NCBI GenBank assembly: GCA_964540895.1
Contig: CAZIOP010000002.1
Location: 1-64,000, forward strand
DNA from: Patescibacterium sp964540895
GTDB taxonomy: Bacteria > Patescibacteriota > Patescibacteriia > Patescibacteriales > Patescibacteriaceae
DNA length: 64,000 bases
Direction: 5' to 3'
Below the pieces are notes generated by a model. The model had not been told where the DNA came from. It did no database searches and saw only the letters and a list, made by a program, of their open reading frames with translations. Shown in pieces: positions 8,715 through 15,074 of this stretch; within the stretch, counting starts at the first letter, position 1, and every line of letters starts with the position of its first letter. Made by a program: the position numbers and the translations under genes.

Positions 8715-9278
8715 ATGGATGAACAATCTGATGAAGCCATCGCCCTTCTGGTACAGGCTGGTAATATATCTGCCTTTAAAACCCTAGTTGATAGATACGA
8801 AGCTAAAATGATGCGTTATGCCAAAAAATTTCTTTTTGGCTATGACGATGCTCAAGATGCCTTACAAGAGATATTTATCAAAGCCTATCGTAATATCAAA
8901 AGTTTTGACTCTAATCGTCGTTTCTCTCCTTGGTTATACAGAATTGCTCATAATGAATTTATTAATATTATAAAGAAAAGAGGCCGTGAACCAGTATCTT
9001 TTTTTGACCCTGATACTATTTTTCCTCATCCCATTGCCTCTCAGCAAACCGATTCTGATATTAAACATCAAGAACTACGTCAGGCTCTTGATCTCTCACT
9101 TAATACCTTACCAGCAAAATACCGAGAACCCTTGGTGTTATTTTACTTTGAAGAAATGGATTACAAACAGATAGCTACAATTATGCAGATTCCGGTTTCA
9201 ACAGTTGGGGTCAGAATACGTCGAGGCAAACTATTACTACAACATCAAACCAAAAAAATATTCCCATATGAACAATGA
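8715..9278 (+). CDS. ECF-family RNA polymerase sigma factor
   Basis: 187 residues, usual size for an extracytoplasmic-function sigma factor. Region 2 is visible at about 25-95 (YDDAQDALQEIFIKAYRNI and FSPWLYRIAHNEFIN), and region 4 at about 125-178 (LPAKYREPLVLFYFEEMDYKQIA, helix-turn-helix STVGVRIRRGK). It directs RNA polymerase to a small regulon. A matching promoter stands directly upstream (autoregulation) and another before the gene at 10147. It overlaps the following membrane-protein gene by 11 bases, the usual arrangement with an anti-sigma factor. Confidence 0.93.
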   Translation: MDEQSDEAIALLVQAGNISAFKTLVDRYEAKMMRYAKKFLFGYDDAQDALQEIFIKAYRNIKSFDSNRRFSPWLYRIAHNEFINIIKKRGREPVSFFDPDTIFPHPIASQQTDSDIKHQELRQALDLSLNTLPAKYREPLVLFYFEEMDYKQIATIMQIPVSTVGVRIRRGKLLLQHQTKKIFPYEQ

Positions 9279-10008
9279 ACAAGAGCAGACAACATCAGTG
9301 AGTGATCTCGTGATTACAGCAATTGAACACGACAAGGTGGTCATGCGTCCAAAATGGCATTTTATTTTAGGTATTGGATTATTAATTAGCGGTACTGTCT
9401 TAATGGCGTTAACTGTAGTATTTGTTGTCAGCTTTATTTTCTTTTCACTCCGCCAAAATGGGAGTTGGTTTGTGTCTGATTTTGGTTTAGAGGGCTGGCA
9501 AGCTTTTATAGTTTCACTACCGTGGATGTTACTAGTAGTGGCAATTATTTTTATTGTGATACTTGGATTACTGGTAAAAAAATATTCATTTGCTTATGGT
9601 CGTCCCTTACTCTATTCAGCCTTAGGTATTGTTATTGTAACAAGTGTCACTGGTTTTCTTATTTCACTAACTTCTTTTCATTCTAGTCTACTAGGTGAAG
9701 CTGAAAATCAACATTTACCCATTGCTGGAGTTATGTATCGACAATATGGTCATCGTGATCTAGATCATATTGTAATTGGTCGAATTATGGAAAAAAATCA
9801 AAATACATTTGCTCTTTATAGTCCTGATCGAAAAGTATTTACTATTATTATTACACCACGAACAATTGTCCCTCAAGAAGAGCTAACCATCGCTGAAGTT
9901 GTGGTTGTCTTAGGTGATCGCCAAGGTAATACTATTAAAGCCTTAGGTATCAAACGATTAACTGGCTATCCTGGTATGCGTGCACCAGTTATGCCACCAC
10001 GTCATTAA
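9268..10008 (+). CDS. Membrane protein, candidate anti-sigma factor partner
   Basis: 246 residues from the ATG at 9268; upstream in-frame codons reach 9205, but that would sit deep inside the sigma gene. A cytoplasmic N-terminus of about 30 residues is followed by three transmembrane helices (about 34-65, 85-115 and 122-146) and an extracytoplasmic domain of about 95 residues. No zinc-binding HxxxCxxC anti-sigma motif is present. The role as sensor or anti-sigma is inferred from the overlap with the sigma gene and the membrane topology. No known family is recognised. Confidence 0.65.
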   Translation: MNNEQEQTTSVSDLVITAIEHDKVVMRPKWHFILGIGLLISGTVLMALTVVFVVSFIFFSLRQNGSWFVSDFGLEGWQAFIVSLPWMLLVVAIIFIVILGLLVKKYSFAYGRPLLYSALGIVIVTSVTGFLISLTSFHSSLLGEAENQHLPIAGVMYRQYGHRDLDHIVIGRIMEKNQNTFALYSPDRKVFTIIITPRTIVPQEELTIAEVVVVLGDRQGNTIKALGIKRLTGYPGMRAPVMPPRH

Positions 10009-10014
10009 TCATAA

Positions 10015-10043
10015 TGAAATAACTTTTTATAATCGTTGTAGTA
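10015..10043 (+). promoter_or_regulatory. ECF-type promoter, copy 2, before the exported helical protein
   Basis: TGAAATAAC TTTT (10015-10027) and GTTGTAGTA (10035-10043), matching copy 1 block for block with the same spacing. The implied start near 10050 leaves a leader of almost 100 bases before the ATG at 10147. Confidence 0.7.
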
Positions 10044-10049
10044 ATGAGC

Positions 10050-10146
10050 AGGAGACAGGATCCGGTTTCCCTTGCGACTATAATCCTATAGGGTATAGTG
10101 GCCCACAAAAGGTCGAGTCATACTTACATTAACATTATTAATAATC
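10050..10146 (+). other. Long GC-richer leader, possibly structured
   Basis: The leader between ECF promoter copy 2 and the gene at 10147 is richer in G and C than the surroundings. It contains short complementary pieces: ACTATA/TATAGT around the palindrome CCTATAGG, GGCC/GGTC, and GACT/AGTC. It may fold, but no known riboswitch or thermometer is recognised. Confidence 0.3.
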
Positions 10147-10674
10147 ATGAATAAAAAAATTATCTCCTATGCTATTTTGCCAGTGTTAGGATTAGCACTC
10201 TTAAGTGCGGGTGTTACCTATGCTGCTTCAAATAGTACAGGTACTAAACCAATGGATAGCTTAGTCAACGCTTTGGTAACTAAGTTTAATCTAAATCCAA
10301 CCGACGTTCAACAAGTCGTGGACCAAGTCATGACTGAACAAAGAACTGCAAGGGAAGCTGAAATGACTAAAAATTTTACTGATCGCCTTAACCAGGCTGT
10401 CACTGATAAAAAGCTCACTCAAGCTCAGGCAGATGCTATTACTGCCAAACTTGCGGAATTTAAATCTCTTCACACCTCTCTTGAAGGGAAAACTGAAGCT
10501 GAAAAATTTGCTGCTATGAAGTCAGAAATGGCCTCACTAGAACAATGGGCTAAGGATAATAATATTCCAAAACAATTCTTGATGTTCGGTATGCATAAAG
10601 GTATGGGTCCCGGACATCATGGACCTCGAGGAGATAAATTTAACTTAAAGATAGGTACATCTACAACTAAATAA
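10147..10674 (+). CDS. Small exported helical protein, likely ECF-sigma target
   Basis: 175 residues: signal peptide (residues 1-27, ending VTYAAS), then a charged, almost entirely helical body (DUF2680-like or CpxP/Spy-like in pattern, not proven) with VTKFNLNPTDVQQVVDQV and a Gln/Lys/Glu-rich middle. The C-terminus is rich in Met, His and Gly (MFGMHKGMGPGHHG), suggesting metal or membrane-surface contact. The matching ECF promoter upstream makes it the best candidate effector of the sigma factor at 8715. A strong terminator follows at 10691-10723. Confidence 0.7.
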   Translation: MNKKIISYAILPVLGLALLSAGVTYAASNSTGTKPMDSLVNALVTKFNLNPTDVQQVVDQVMTEQRTAREAEMTKNFTDRLNQAVTDKKLTQAQADAITAKLAEFKSLHTSLEGKTEAEKFAAMKSEMASLEQWAKDNNIPKQFLMFGMHKGMGPGHHGPRGDKFNLKIGTSTTK

Positions 10675-10690
10675 CGAGGAAGGTTCATAA

Positions 10691-10723
10691 TCAAAAAAGC
10701 CAGGTTCTGCCTGGTTTTTTTGA
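10691..10723 (+). terminator. Strong bidirectional terminator
   Basis: Complementary arms TCAAAAAAGCCAGG and CCTGGTTTTTTTGA (10691-10704/10710-10723) with loop TTCTG. Stem 14 bp including one G-U pair. It ends the gene at 10147-10674. Confidence 0.9.
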
Positions 10724-10742
10724 TACTAAATATTGATAAGAT

Positions 10743-10775
10743 AAAAAAACTTCTGATTACGTAAGTAATAAGAAG
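10743..10775 (-). terminator. Minus-strand terminator of the repeat RNA
   Basis: CTTCT-G-ATTAC (10750-10760), loop GTAA, GTAAT-A-AGAAG (10765-10775), with one mismatch in the stem. Read on the minus strand it is followed by TTTTTTT (10749-10743). No minus-strand protein gene lies just to its right, so it points to a noncoding transcript arriving from 10.8-11.2 kb. Confidence 0.65.
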
Positions 10776-10892
10776 GCATAAAAATTAAATTTAACAAAGA
10801 AAAAACACACCTGAGAAGTTTTTTCGGAGAGTGTGTTGTTGCGAAGTTTGTAAATTTTTTTGTTGAGGTTTTTTTTGATTGTTTTCTTTTAG

Positions 10893-11115
10893 TTGAGTGT
10901 TTATTGTTTTGTTGTTTTTGGTNNNNNNNNNNNNNNNNNNNNNNNNNNNNNNNNNNNNNNNNNNNNNNNNNNNNNNNNNNNNNNNNNNNNNNNNNNNNNN
11001 NNNNNNNNNNNNNNNNNNNNNNTTAATGTGTTGAGTGTTTATTGTTTTGTTGTTTTTGGTTTAATGTGTTGAGTGTTTATTGTTTTGTTGTTTTTGGTTT
11101 AATGTGTTGAGTGTT
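10893..11115. repeat. 38-bp tandem repeat array interrupted by assembly gap
   Basis: Unit: TTAATGTGTTGAGTG followed by TTTATTGTTTTGTTG and TTTTTGGT. Complete copies at 11023-11060 and 11061-11098, a partial copy from 11099, and a partial copy at about 10893-10922 before the gap. Copies are identical with no spacers, so this is not CRISPR. The plus strand has no C in the unit, a striking strand bias. Copy number is probably collapsed. Confidence 0.9.
10923..11022. other. Assembly gap of 100 Ns
   Basis: Exactly 100 Ns, the conventional length for a gap of unknown size. The same 38-bp repeat stands on both sides, so the join is plausible but the number of repeats is not known. Confidence 0.99.
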
Positions 11116-11173
11116 GCTTTTTTAGAGCTGTAGTTTGTTTGTAAGATTATCAAGGTTCTGTCTTACACTCGGA

Positions 11174-11202
11174 ATACTAGCATAGCCTTTAAATCTTGTC
11201 AA
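11174..11202 (-). promoter_or_regulatory. Promoter of the repeat RNA
   Basis: Minus strand: TTGACA (11202-11197), 17 bases, TAGTAT (11179-11174) preceded by TGC (extended -10). It lies downstream of the terminator of the neighbouring protein gene (11301-11328), so it drives a separate transcript. Confidence 0.7.
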
Positions 11203-11300
11203 GAGGGGCAAAAGCCTTTAAAAATAAGGCCTTTCGAAGAGCTTAAAAATAATCAAAGGAACCAGACATTATAATTTAACAAAAAACCATTAAATCAATT

Positions 11301-11328
11301 AAAAAACAACCGTTGGCAACGGCTGTTT
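11301..11328 (-). terminator. Terminator of the 302-residue exported protein gene
   Basis: AACAACCGTT (11305-11314), loop GGC, AACGGCTGTT (11318-11327). On the minus strand it is followed by TTTTTT. One pair is a wobble on the minus strand only. Confidence 0.85.
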
Positions 11329-11356
11329 CTTATATTTACCTAATATTAGGTAAATA

Positions 11357-12265
11357 TTACTCAGCTATAAGAGAAGGTGTCAAGGTAAAGGCAGTTTCAC
11401 CGTCTTCTATCGTAATGGGGTCAGAAGAACTGGTAGTTGAATTAGTTCTACATGCCTTTAAATCAGTACTAAATGTCTTCCAATTAGCCTCTTTCGCTCT
11501 ACTTAAAGTAAGTAGGGTGGCTTTAGTAGAAGTTTGATAAGTAGTAATACATAGCTTATTAGCAGCTTGTTGTGATTCTGCTGATGTCTGATCTAAGGCA
11601 GCTTTCTGACAGCTTGTTCGAGCATCTATTGCTGTAATAATAGCTGAATTTTGAGCATTAAAGGCGGCTTTTAAGCCAGTATCTTTCTTATCAATAACTG
11701 ATTTAACACAATCAGCTATTGCAGCATCAACCTTAACTGCTGGTTTTCTCTCTGTTTTTGTAGTTTTTACCTCTACTTTTTCATTGCTTTCTTTCTTTAT
11801 GCCCCACAAAGAAGATTCGATTTTTCGAATATTCTGATAGTACTTAATTTGTTCAGGAGTCAATATTTTCTCTAATCTTGCTTGTTCTGAGGTTGTAGAT
11901 GTACTTTCATCTTTAGTAGTCTCCATACATCGTGTTCCATCTGCTCCGCATCGTATTGCTCTACCTTGGTTATCCATTGCAGAGTTGGCTTCCTTCCTTA
12001 TACCCCATAATGAAGTATCAATTTTTCGAATATTCTGATAGTACTTAATTTGTTCAGGAGTTAATATCTTTTCAAAACCCTCTTTTTGTAGTCCTTGAGC
12101 TTCAGCTTCAAGCAAACTAATTTGGTAACCCATTACCTGTTTTTGATAAACTTTCACCTCATTATTGGTCATTCTGATTTCTTCAGATGCCCAACTAACG
12201 AATAATGAGCCGAAAACAACGGCAAAAACAGCACAGGCGGTTACGGCTTTTCTAAAATAATGCAT
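11357..12265 (-). CDS. Exported protein with two KILTPEQIKYYQNIRKI repeats
   Basis: 302 residues with a signal peptide (about residues 1-28). Two copies of a motif KILTPEQIKYYQNIRKI followed by SLWGI-K/R-KE lie at about residues 67-93 and 132-158. A Lys/Thr-rich linker and a helical C-terminal region with scattered Cys follow. The DNA of the two repeats is identical for 41 bases (11820-11860 and 12021-12061), so the duplication is recent or kept homogeneous. The family is not recognised; similar Cys-containing exported helical proteins are common in this phylum. Its leader carries a weak terminator-like hairpin (12284-12303). Confidence 0.7.
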   Translation of the reverse strand: MHYFRKAVTACAVFAVVFGSLFVSWASEEIRMTNNEVKVYQKQVMGYQISLLEAEAQGLQKEGFEKILTPEQIKYYQNIRKIDTSLWGIRKEANSAMDNQGRAIRCGADGTRCMETTKDESTSTTSEQARLEKILTPEQIKYYQNIRKIESSLWGIKKESNEKVEVKTTKTERKPAVKVDAAIADCVKSVIDKKDTGLKAAFNAQNSAIITAIDARTSCQKAALDQTSAESQQAANKLCITTYQTSTKATLLTLSRAKEANWKTFSTDLKACRTNSTTSSSDPITIEDGETAFTLTPSLIAE

Positions 12266-12283
12266 ATTTTTTTGTTTTTATAT

Positions 12284-12343
12284 AAAAAAGGACCCAAAAG
12301 TCCCATGTAAATACAGTATAGCACATTTTTTCATAAAAATCAA
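12284..12343 (-). promoter_or_regulatory. Promoter and leader hairpin of the 302-residue protein gene
   Basis: Minus strand: TTGATT (12343-12338), 17 bases, extended -10 TGC-TATACT (TATACT at 12320-12315). The leader then has GGAC/GTCC (12303-12300/12293-12290) followed by TTTTTT just before the start codon at 12265. The hairpin stem is only 4 bp. Confidence 0.6.
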
Positions 12344-12441
12344 GAGCAAAAAAACATTTTTCGTCTTATAAATCTCTATGTTATACTGTCTTTATATATT
12401 CTTTCTAAGAAACAAAGATAATTAATCTATACTTTAACTCT

Positions 12442-13146
12442 ATGAGAGTTCATCATCATGCCGAGCAAAAAAATATTTTCCTACCTATAATCATTACCAT
12501 AATCTTTTTGGCTTTTCTTGGAATTATAGTAAATAAATATCAAACAAAGATAAAACAGCTGGAACAAAAAATTACTGAACTTGAGCAGCAAACAAATAAT
12601 TCAACCTCACCTAACCAAAATACTGAGGAATCTGTAACCCAAACTTCTGTTTATGAAAACTCTCAGTACCATTATAGTTTACAATATCCAAGTAACTTAG
12701 AAATTAAAACTATTAACGGTGAGGTTGCAAATATTGGGCTTCTTGATCCTAGTATTAGTTCTGATTATATGGCTGGAAAAACTAGTTTACACATTCGACA
12801 AGGTAAAAAAACAAATAACATACAAGACAACGTAGAAGAAATTGTATTTAATCTAGTTAAACCACTCTGTGATGCTGATGGGCGGGGAGCTTCAATTAGT
12901 TGTCCACGTAAAAAAGATTTTCAATCCTTAGTCCTTCCATCAGGTTTACCTGCCTATACCTTGACTCTTGAACAAGATACTAGAACAGTAGTTCCAGAAG
13001 TATCAGTAATTACAGATGAAAAAATTTTTTATGTTATTGATCTTACCACCGATAATATTCCAACTTTCTTAACTATCTATCCTATTGGCGATGGTACCGA
13101 TCAATTAGCAAAACAAATTGCTCTGACTACCACAAAAACAAAGTAA
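12442..13146 (+). CDS. Membrane-anchored coiled-coil protein with exposed domain, unknown function
   Basis: 234 residues: a short His-containing cytoplasmic start (RVHHHAEQ), one transmembrane helix (about 12-31), a short coiled coil (KIKQLEQKITELEQQ, about 35-50), a Ser/Thr/Asn linker, and an extracytoplasmic domain (about 70-230) with two Cys (LCDADG and ISCPRK). The pattern YHYSLQYPSNLEIKTI resembles exported PsbP-like lipoprotein folds seen in other Patescibacteria, but no firm family is claimed. The stop at 13146 is 5 bases before the AlkD-like gene, so both may be cotranscribed. Confidence 0.65.
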   Translation: MRVHHHAEQKNIFLPIIITIIFLAFLGIIVNKYQTKIKQLEQKITELEQQTNNSTSPNQNTEESVTQTSVYENSQYHYSLQYPSNLEIKTINGEVANIGLLDPSISSDYMAGKTSLHIRQGKKTNNIQDNVEEIVFNLVKPLCDADGRGASISCPRKKDFQSLVLPSGLPAYTLTLEQDTRTVVPEVSVITDEKIFYVIDLTTDNIPTFLTIYPIGDGTDQLAKQIALTTTKTK

Positions 13147-13151
13147 GCACC

Positions 13152-13865
13152 ATGTCTAACATAGCGAATATCAGAACTGCTATTCAGAAAAGCAGTAATA
13201 AAAAACGTGCTCTTGGCTCAGCACGTTTTTTTAAAACTGGACCAGGTCAATATAGTGAAGGTGATATATTTATTGGACTAACTGTTCCACAGTCTCGAGA
13301 CATCGCTCTGCAATTTTCACACCTTAGTATAACTGATATAAAAAAATTGTTAAGTTCAAAAATACACGAGGAAAGATTAATTGCCCTACTAATATTAGCA
13401 AGACAATTTCAACAAGGTAATGCTATCGAAAAGAAAGCTATTTACAATTTTTACATAGCTCATAGTAAGTATGTAAATAACTGGGACCTAGTTGATTTGT
13501 CAGCTGACAAAATTGTTGGTGAATATTTGCAGAATAAATCTCAATCAATTTTACCTAAACTAGCTAAGTCCAAAAATTTATGGGAACGACGTATTGCGAT
13601 TGTTGCCACCTTTGCTTTTATTAAAAAAGGAAACTATACAATAACATTTAAGATTGCTGAGATTCTTATGCATGACAACCATGACTTGATCCACAAAGCA
13701 GTTGGTTGGATGTTACGAGAAGTTGGAAAACGAGTTTCAACTACTCAACTTAAAATATTTTTAAACATTCATGCGGCCACTATGCCACGAACTATGTTAC
13801 GATATGCTATTGAACATTTTTCAGCTATAGAAAGAAAAAAATACTTATTAAAAATGAGTTACTAA
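13152..13865 (+). CDS. AlkD-like DNA alkylation repair protein
   Basis: 237 residues matching the DNA alkylation repair (AlkD/HEAT-like glycosylase) family: an all-helical solenoid with FFKTGPGQYSEGDIFIGLTVPQ near residues 27-48, NNWDLVDLSADKIVG (about 114-128), LWERRIAIVATFAFIKKG and HKAVGWMLREVGKR (about 183-200). Known members excise bulky or cationic alkylated bases such as 3-methyladenine using an active-site Trp/Asp pair. The Trp and Asp of NWDLVD and the Trp of WERRIA fit. It is cytoplasmic and lies directly after the membrane-anchored protein gene. Confidence 0.88.
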   Translation: MSNIANIRTAIQKSSNKKRALGSARFFKTGPGQYSEGDIFIGLTVPQSRDIALQFSHLSITDIKKLLSSKIHEERLIALLILARQFQQGNAIEKKAIYNFYIAHSKYVNNWDLVDLSADKIVGEYLQNKSQSILPKLAKSKNLWERRIAIVATFAFIKKGNYTITFKIAEILMHDNHDLIHKAVGWMLREVGKRVSTTQLKIFLNIHAATMPRTMLRYAIEHFSAIERKKYLLKMSY

Positions 13866-13955
13866 TAATACAGTAACTCATTTATATATTTGTCAAAAAT
13901 CTATCTATTATTTTTATGCAATATGTTATACTAATGAAATAAGGAGTAGGAGATA

Positions 13956-14447
13956 ATGCAAAAACTCAATATGTCTAATTCAGTTTTAAAAAATAGAAAA
14001 AAAGCATCGGCTGTTTTTGAGCAAGGTGCTTTTGCTGTTATTAACCGTATTGGATCAATTGGTTCAATTATAATTCATTCCATAGTTTTCTTTTGCTTCT
14101 TAATATTAGGCCTTATTGGTTATAACTGGAATACGTTATTACTAATCCTAACTACCATTGTTTCTTTAGAAGCAATTTACTTAGCAATCTTTATTCAGAT
14201 GACAGTTAACCATAATACCCAAAGTTTAGCAGAGGTTGAAGAAGACATTGATGAAATTCAAAAAGATATCGATGATATCCAAGAAGACGTTGATGAAATT
14301 CAGGAAGATGTAGACGATATGGCTGAAGAAGAAAAAGAAGCAGAAACACAGGAACGTCAACAAATTGAAACTCTTGCCCAAATCCAAAGTGAACTCCAAC
14401 AATTAGCTAGAACTATAGCTACCTTACGACCTCCGCAGAAGAAATAA
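13956..14447 (+). CDS. DUF1003-like membrane protein with acidic coiled-coil tail
   Basis: 163 residues. Two transmembrane helices (about 41-60 and 65-88, VSLEAIYLAIFIQMTVNHN) resemble the DUF1003 family. The C-terminal half is a highly acidic coiled coil made of a repeated 7-residue unit (D-E-I-Q-x-D-I/V) at about 95-125, then Gln-rich helix. A strong AGGAGTAGGAG ribosome site precedes the ATG. Function is unknown; the tail probably oligomerises in the cytoplasm. Its own terminator lies at 14471-14498. Confidence 0.6.
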   Translation: MQKLNMSNSVLKNRKKASAVFEQGAFAVINRIGSIGSIIIHSIVFFCFLILGLIGYNWNTLLLILTTIVSLEAIYLAIFIQMTVNHNTQSLAEVEEDIDEIQKDIDDIQEDVDEIQEDVDDMAEEEKEAETQERQQIETLAQIQSELQQLARTIATLRPPQKK

Positions 14448-14470
14448 AGGGCTAAATCACCAATCCTAGA

Positions 14471-14498
14471 AAATAAGCCAAAATAGGCTTATTTTTTG
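14471..14498 (+). terminator. Terminator of the DUF1003-like gene
   Basis: AAATAAGCC (14471-14479), 6-base loop, GGCTTATTT (14486-14494) continuing into a T run. Confidence 0.9.
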
Positions 14499-14558
14499 TT
14501 ATTTTTATTAATTTTTTCTTAATATTAGGCATTATTTAGTATAACTACTCTCTACCTC

Positions 14559-14587
14559 TTGACTTTTCTGTATGACTATGATATCCT
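14559..14587 (+). promoter_or_regulatory. Promoter of the 6S-like RNA
   Basis: TTGACT (14559-14564), 17 bases, TATCCT (14582-14587). Transcription would begin near 14594, just at the small 5' hairpin ATTACCC-TTTTG-GGGTAAT (14593-14611). Confidence 0.6.
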
Positions 14588-14592
14588 CACAC

Positions 14593-14791
14593 ATTACCCT
14601 TTTGGGGTAATTTCCCAATCAAATAGTTTATTAAGTTCAGTTGAAGCGGGCTAGGCACGACAAGCATGGGGATTTCTTCGTCAGAAATAATCCGGTTTCG
14701 ACTAGATTCTTTCTAATGAAAATTTCTTGCCTACCCGCTTGAGCTGAACTTTCTTAATAAAAATATCCGGTCATATGACCGGATATTTTTT
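14593..14791 (+). ncRNA. Structured noncoding RNA, 6S-like rod
   Basis: No open frame, but a long interrupted stem: TTATTAAG/CTTAATAA (14628-14635/14753-14760), TTCAG/CTGAA (14636-14640/14744-14748), a 4x4 internal loop, AGCGGG/CCCGCT (14645-14650/14734-14739) and TAGGCA/TGCCTA (14652-14657/14728-14733), one bulge between the last two. The apical part (14658-14727) includes a small arm GGA-TTTCT/AGAAA-TCC (14670-14693). Promoter and terminator bracket it. A rod with a large open centre and about 200 bases fits 6S RNA (RNA polymerase regulator), but no sequence signature proves it. It lacks the SRP RNA and RNase P core motifs. Confidence 0.55.
14762..14791 (+). terminator. Bidirectional terminator after the 6S-like RNA
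   Basis: 26-base perfect palindromic hairpin from 14762 to 14787 (AATATCCGGTCAT and its complement) followed by TTTT. On the minus strand it is followed by TTTTTATT, so it can also end the small acidic gene transcribed toward it. Confidence 0.92.
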
Positions 14792-14802
14792 GTTCGGAGA
14801 GA

Positions 14803-14952
14803 TTATTCGTCGCTGCCGTAATCATCAGCAGCCTCTTCATGATCGCCAGAAACATGTTCATGATCAGTCGCTTCATCAGCGTCTTCATGACCTGTCTCGT
14901 CAGCATCATCTCCTGCCTCAGAGTCGTCATCCAATAAATCGTACGTTAACAT
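14803..14952 (-). CDS. 49-residue highly acidic small protein
   Basis: Short frame from ATG 14952 to TAA 14803. By count 22 of 49 residues are Asp or Glu, four are His, and there is no Lys or Arg (for example LLDDDSEAGDD near the start and ATDHEHVSGDHEE in the middle). It has its own promoter (TTGATT-n16-TATAAT, 15045-15018) and shares the terminator at 14762-14791, so it is probably real although too short for most gene finders. No Shine-Dalgarno is seen. No family is recognised; nucleic-acid mimicry, metal binding or histone-like buffering are possible but unproven. Confidence 0.6.
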   Translation of the reverse strand: MLTYDLLDDDSEAGDDADETGHEDADEATDHEHVSGDHEEAADDYGSDE

Positions 14953-15017
14953 ACGTTTTTATTAAATTAATTAAATTGCAGATGACTAACGTCAGGCGTC
15001 GGCCTCCACATATAATA

Positions 15018-15045
15018 ATTATATCTCGACTAAAAAATAAATCAA
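15018..15045 (-). promoter_or_regulatory. Promoter of the small acidic protein gene
   Basis: Minus strand: TTGATT (15045-15040), 16 bases, perfect TATAAT (15023-15018). The leader of about 60 bases includes the small inverted repeat TGAC-GTTA-GTCA. Confidence 0.65.
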
Positions 15046-15074
15046 GATTATTTTATAAAATAATAAAAAAATAT

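Larger units (their letters stand above)
10804..11167 (-). ncRNA. Candidate noncoding RNA built of 38-nt G-poor repeats
   Basis: A promoter (11202-11174) points left into the tandem repeat array. The first terminator-like structure on this strand is AACACAC/GTGTGTT (10837-10831/10810-10804) followed by TTTTTC, and a second terminator lies at 10775-10743. The predicted RNA starts with a hairpin (GTAAGA/TCTTAC, 11166-11161/11146-11141). It then continues as A/C-rich repeats with almost no G and stop codons in every frame, since 38 is not a multiple of three. No known RNA family is recognised. The true length is unknown because of the N run. Confidence 0.55.

Noticed and set aside
8715..9278. 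Alternative genetic code (TGA as glycine)
   Set aside because: The sigma gene, rnpA and others end at TGA in the expected place, so TGA is a stop.
10893..11115. CRISPR array
   Set aside because: The 38-bp units follow one another with no spacers and are not partly palindromic, and no cas genes are nearby.
11119..11134. Cas9-type repeat or tracrRNA fragment (TTTTTAGAGCTGTAG)
   Set aside because: Resembles the first bases of type II repeats by chance only: there is no anti-repeat, no array and no cas9.
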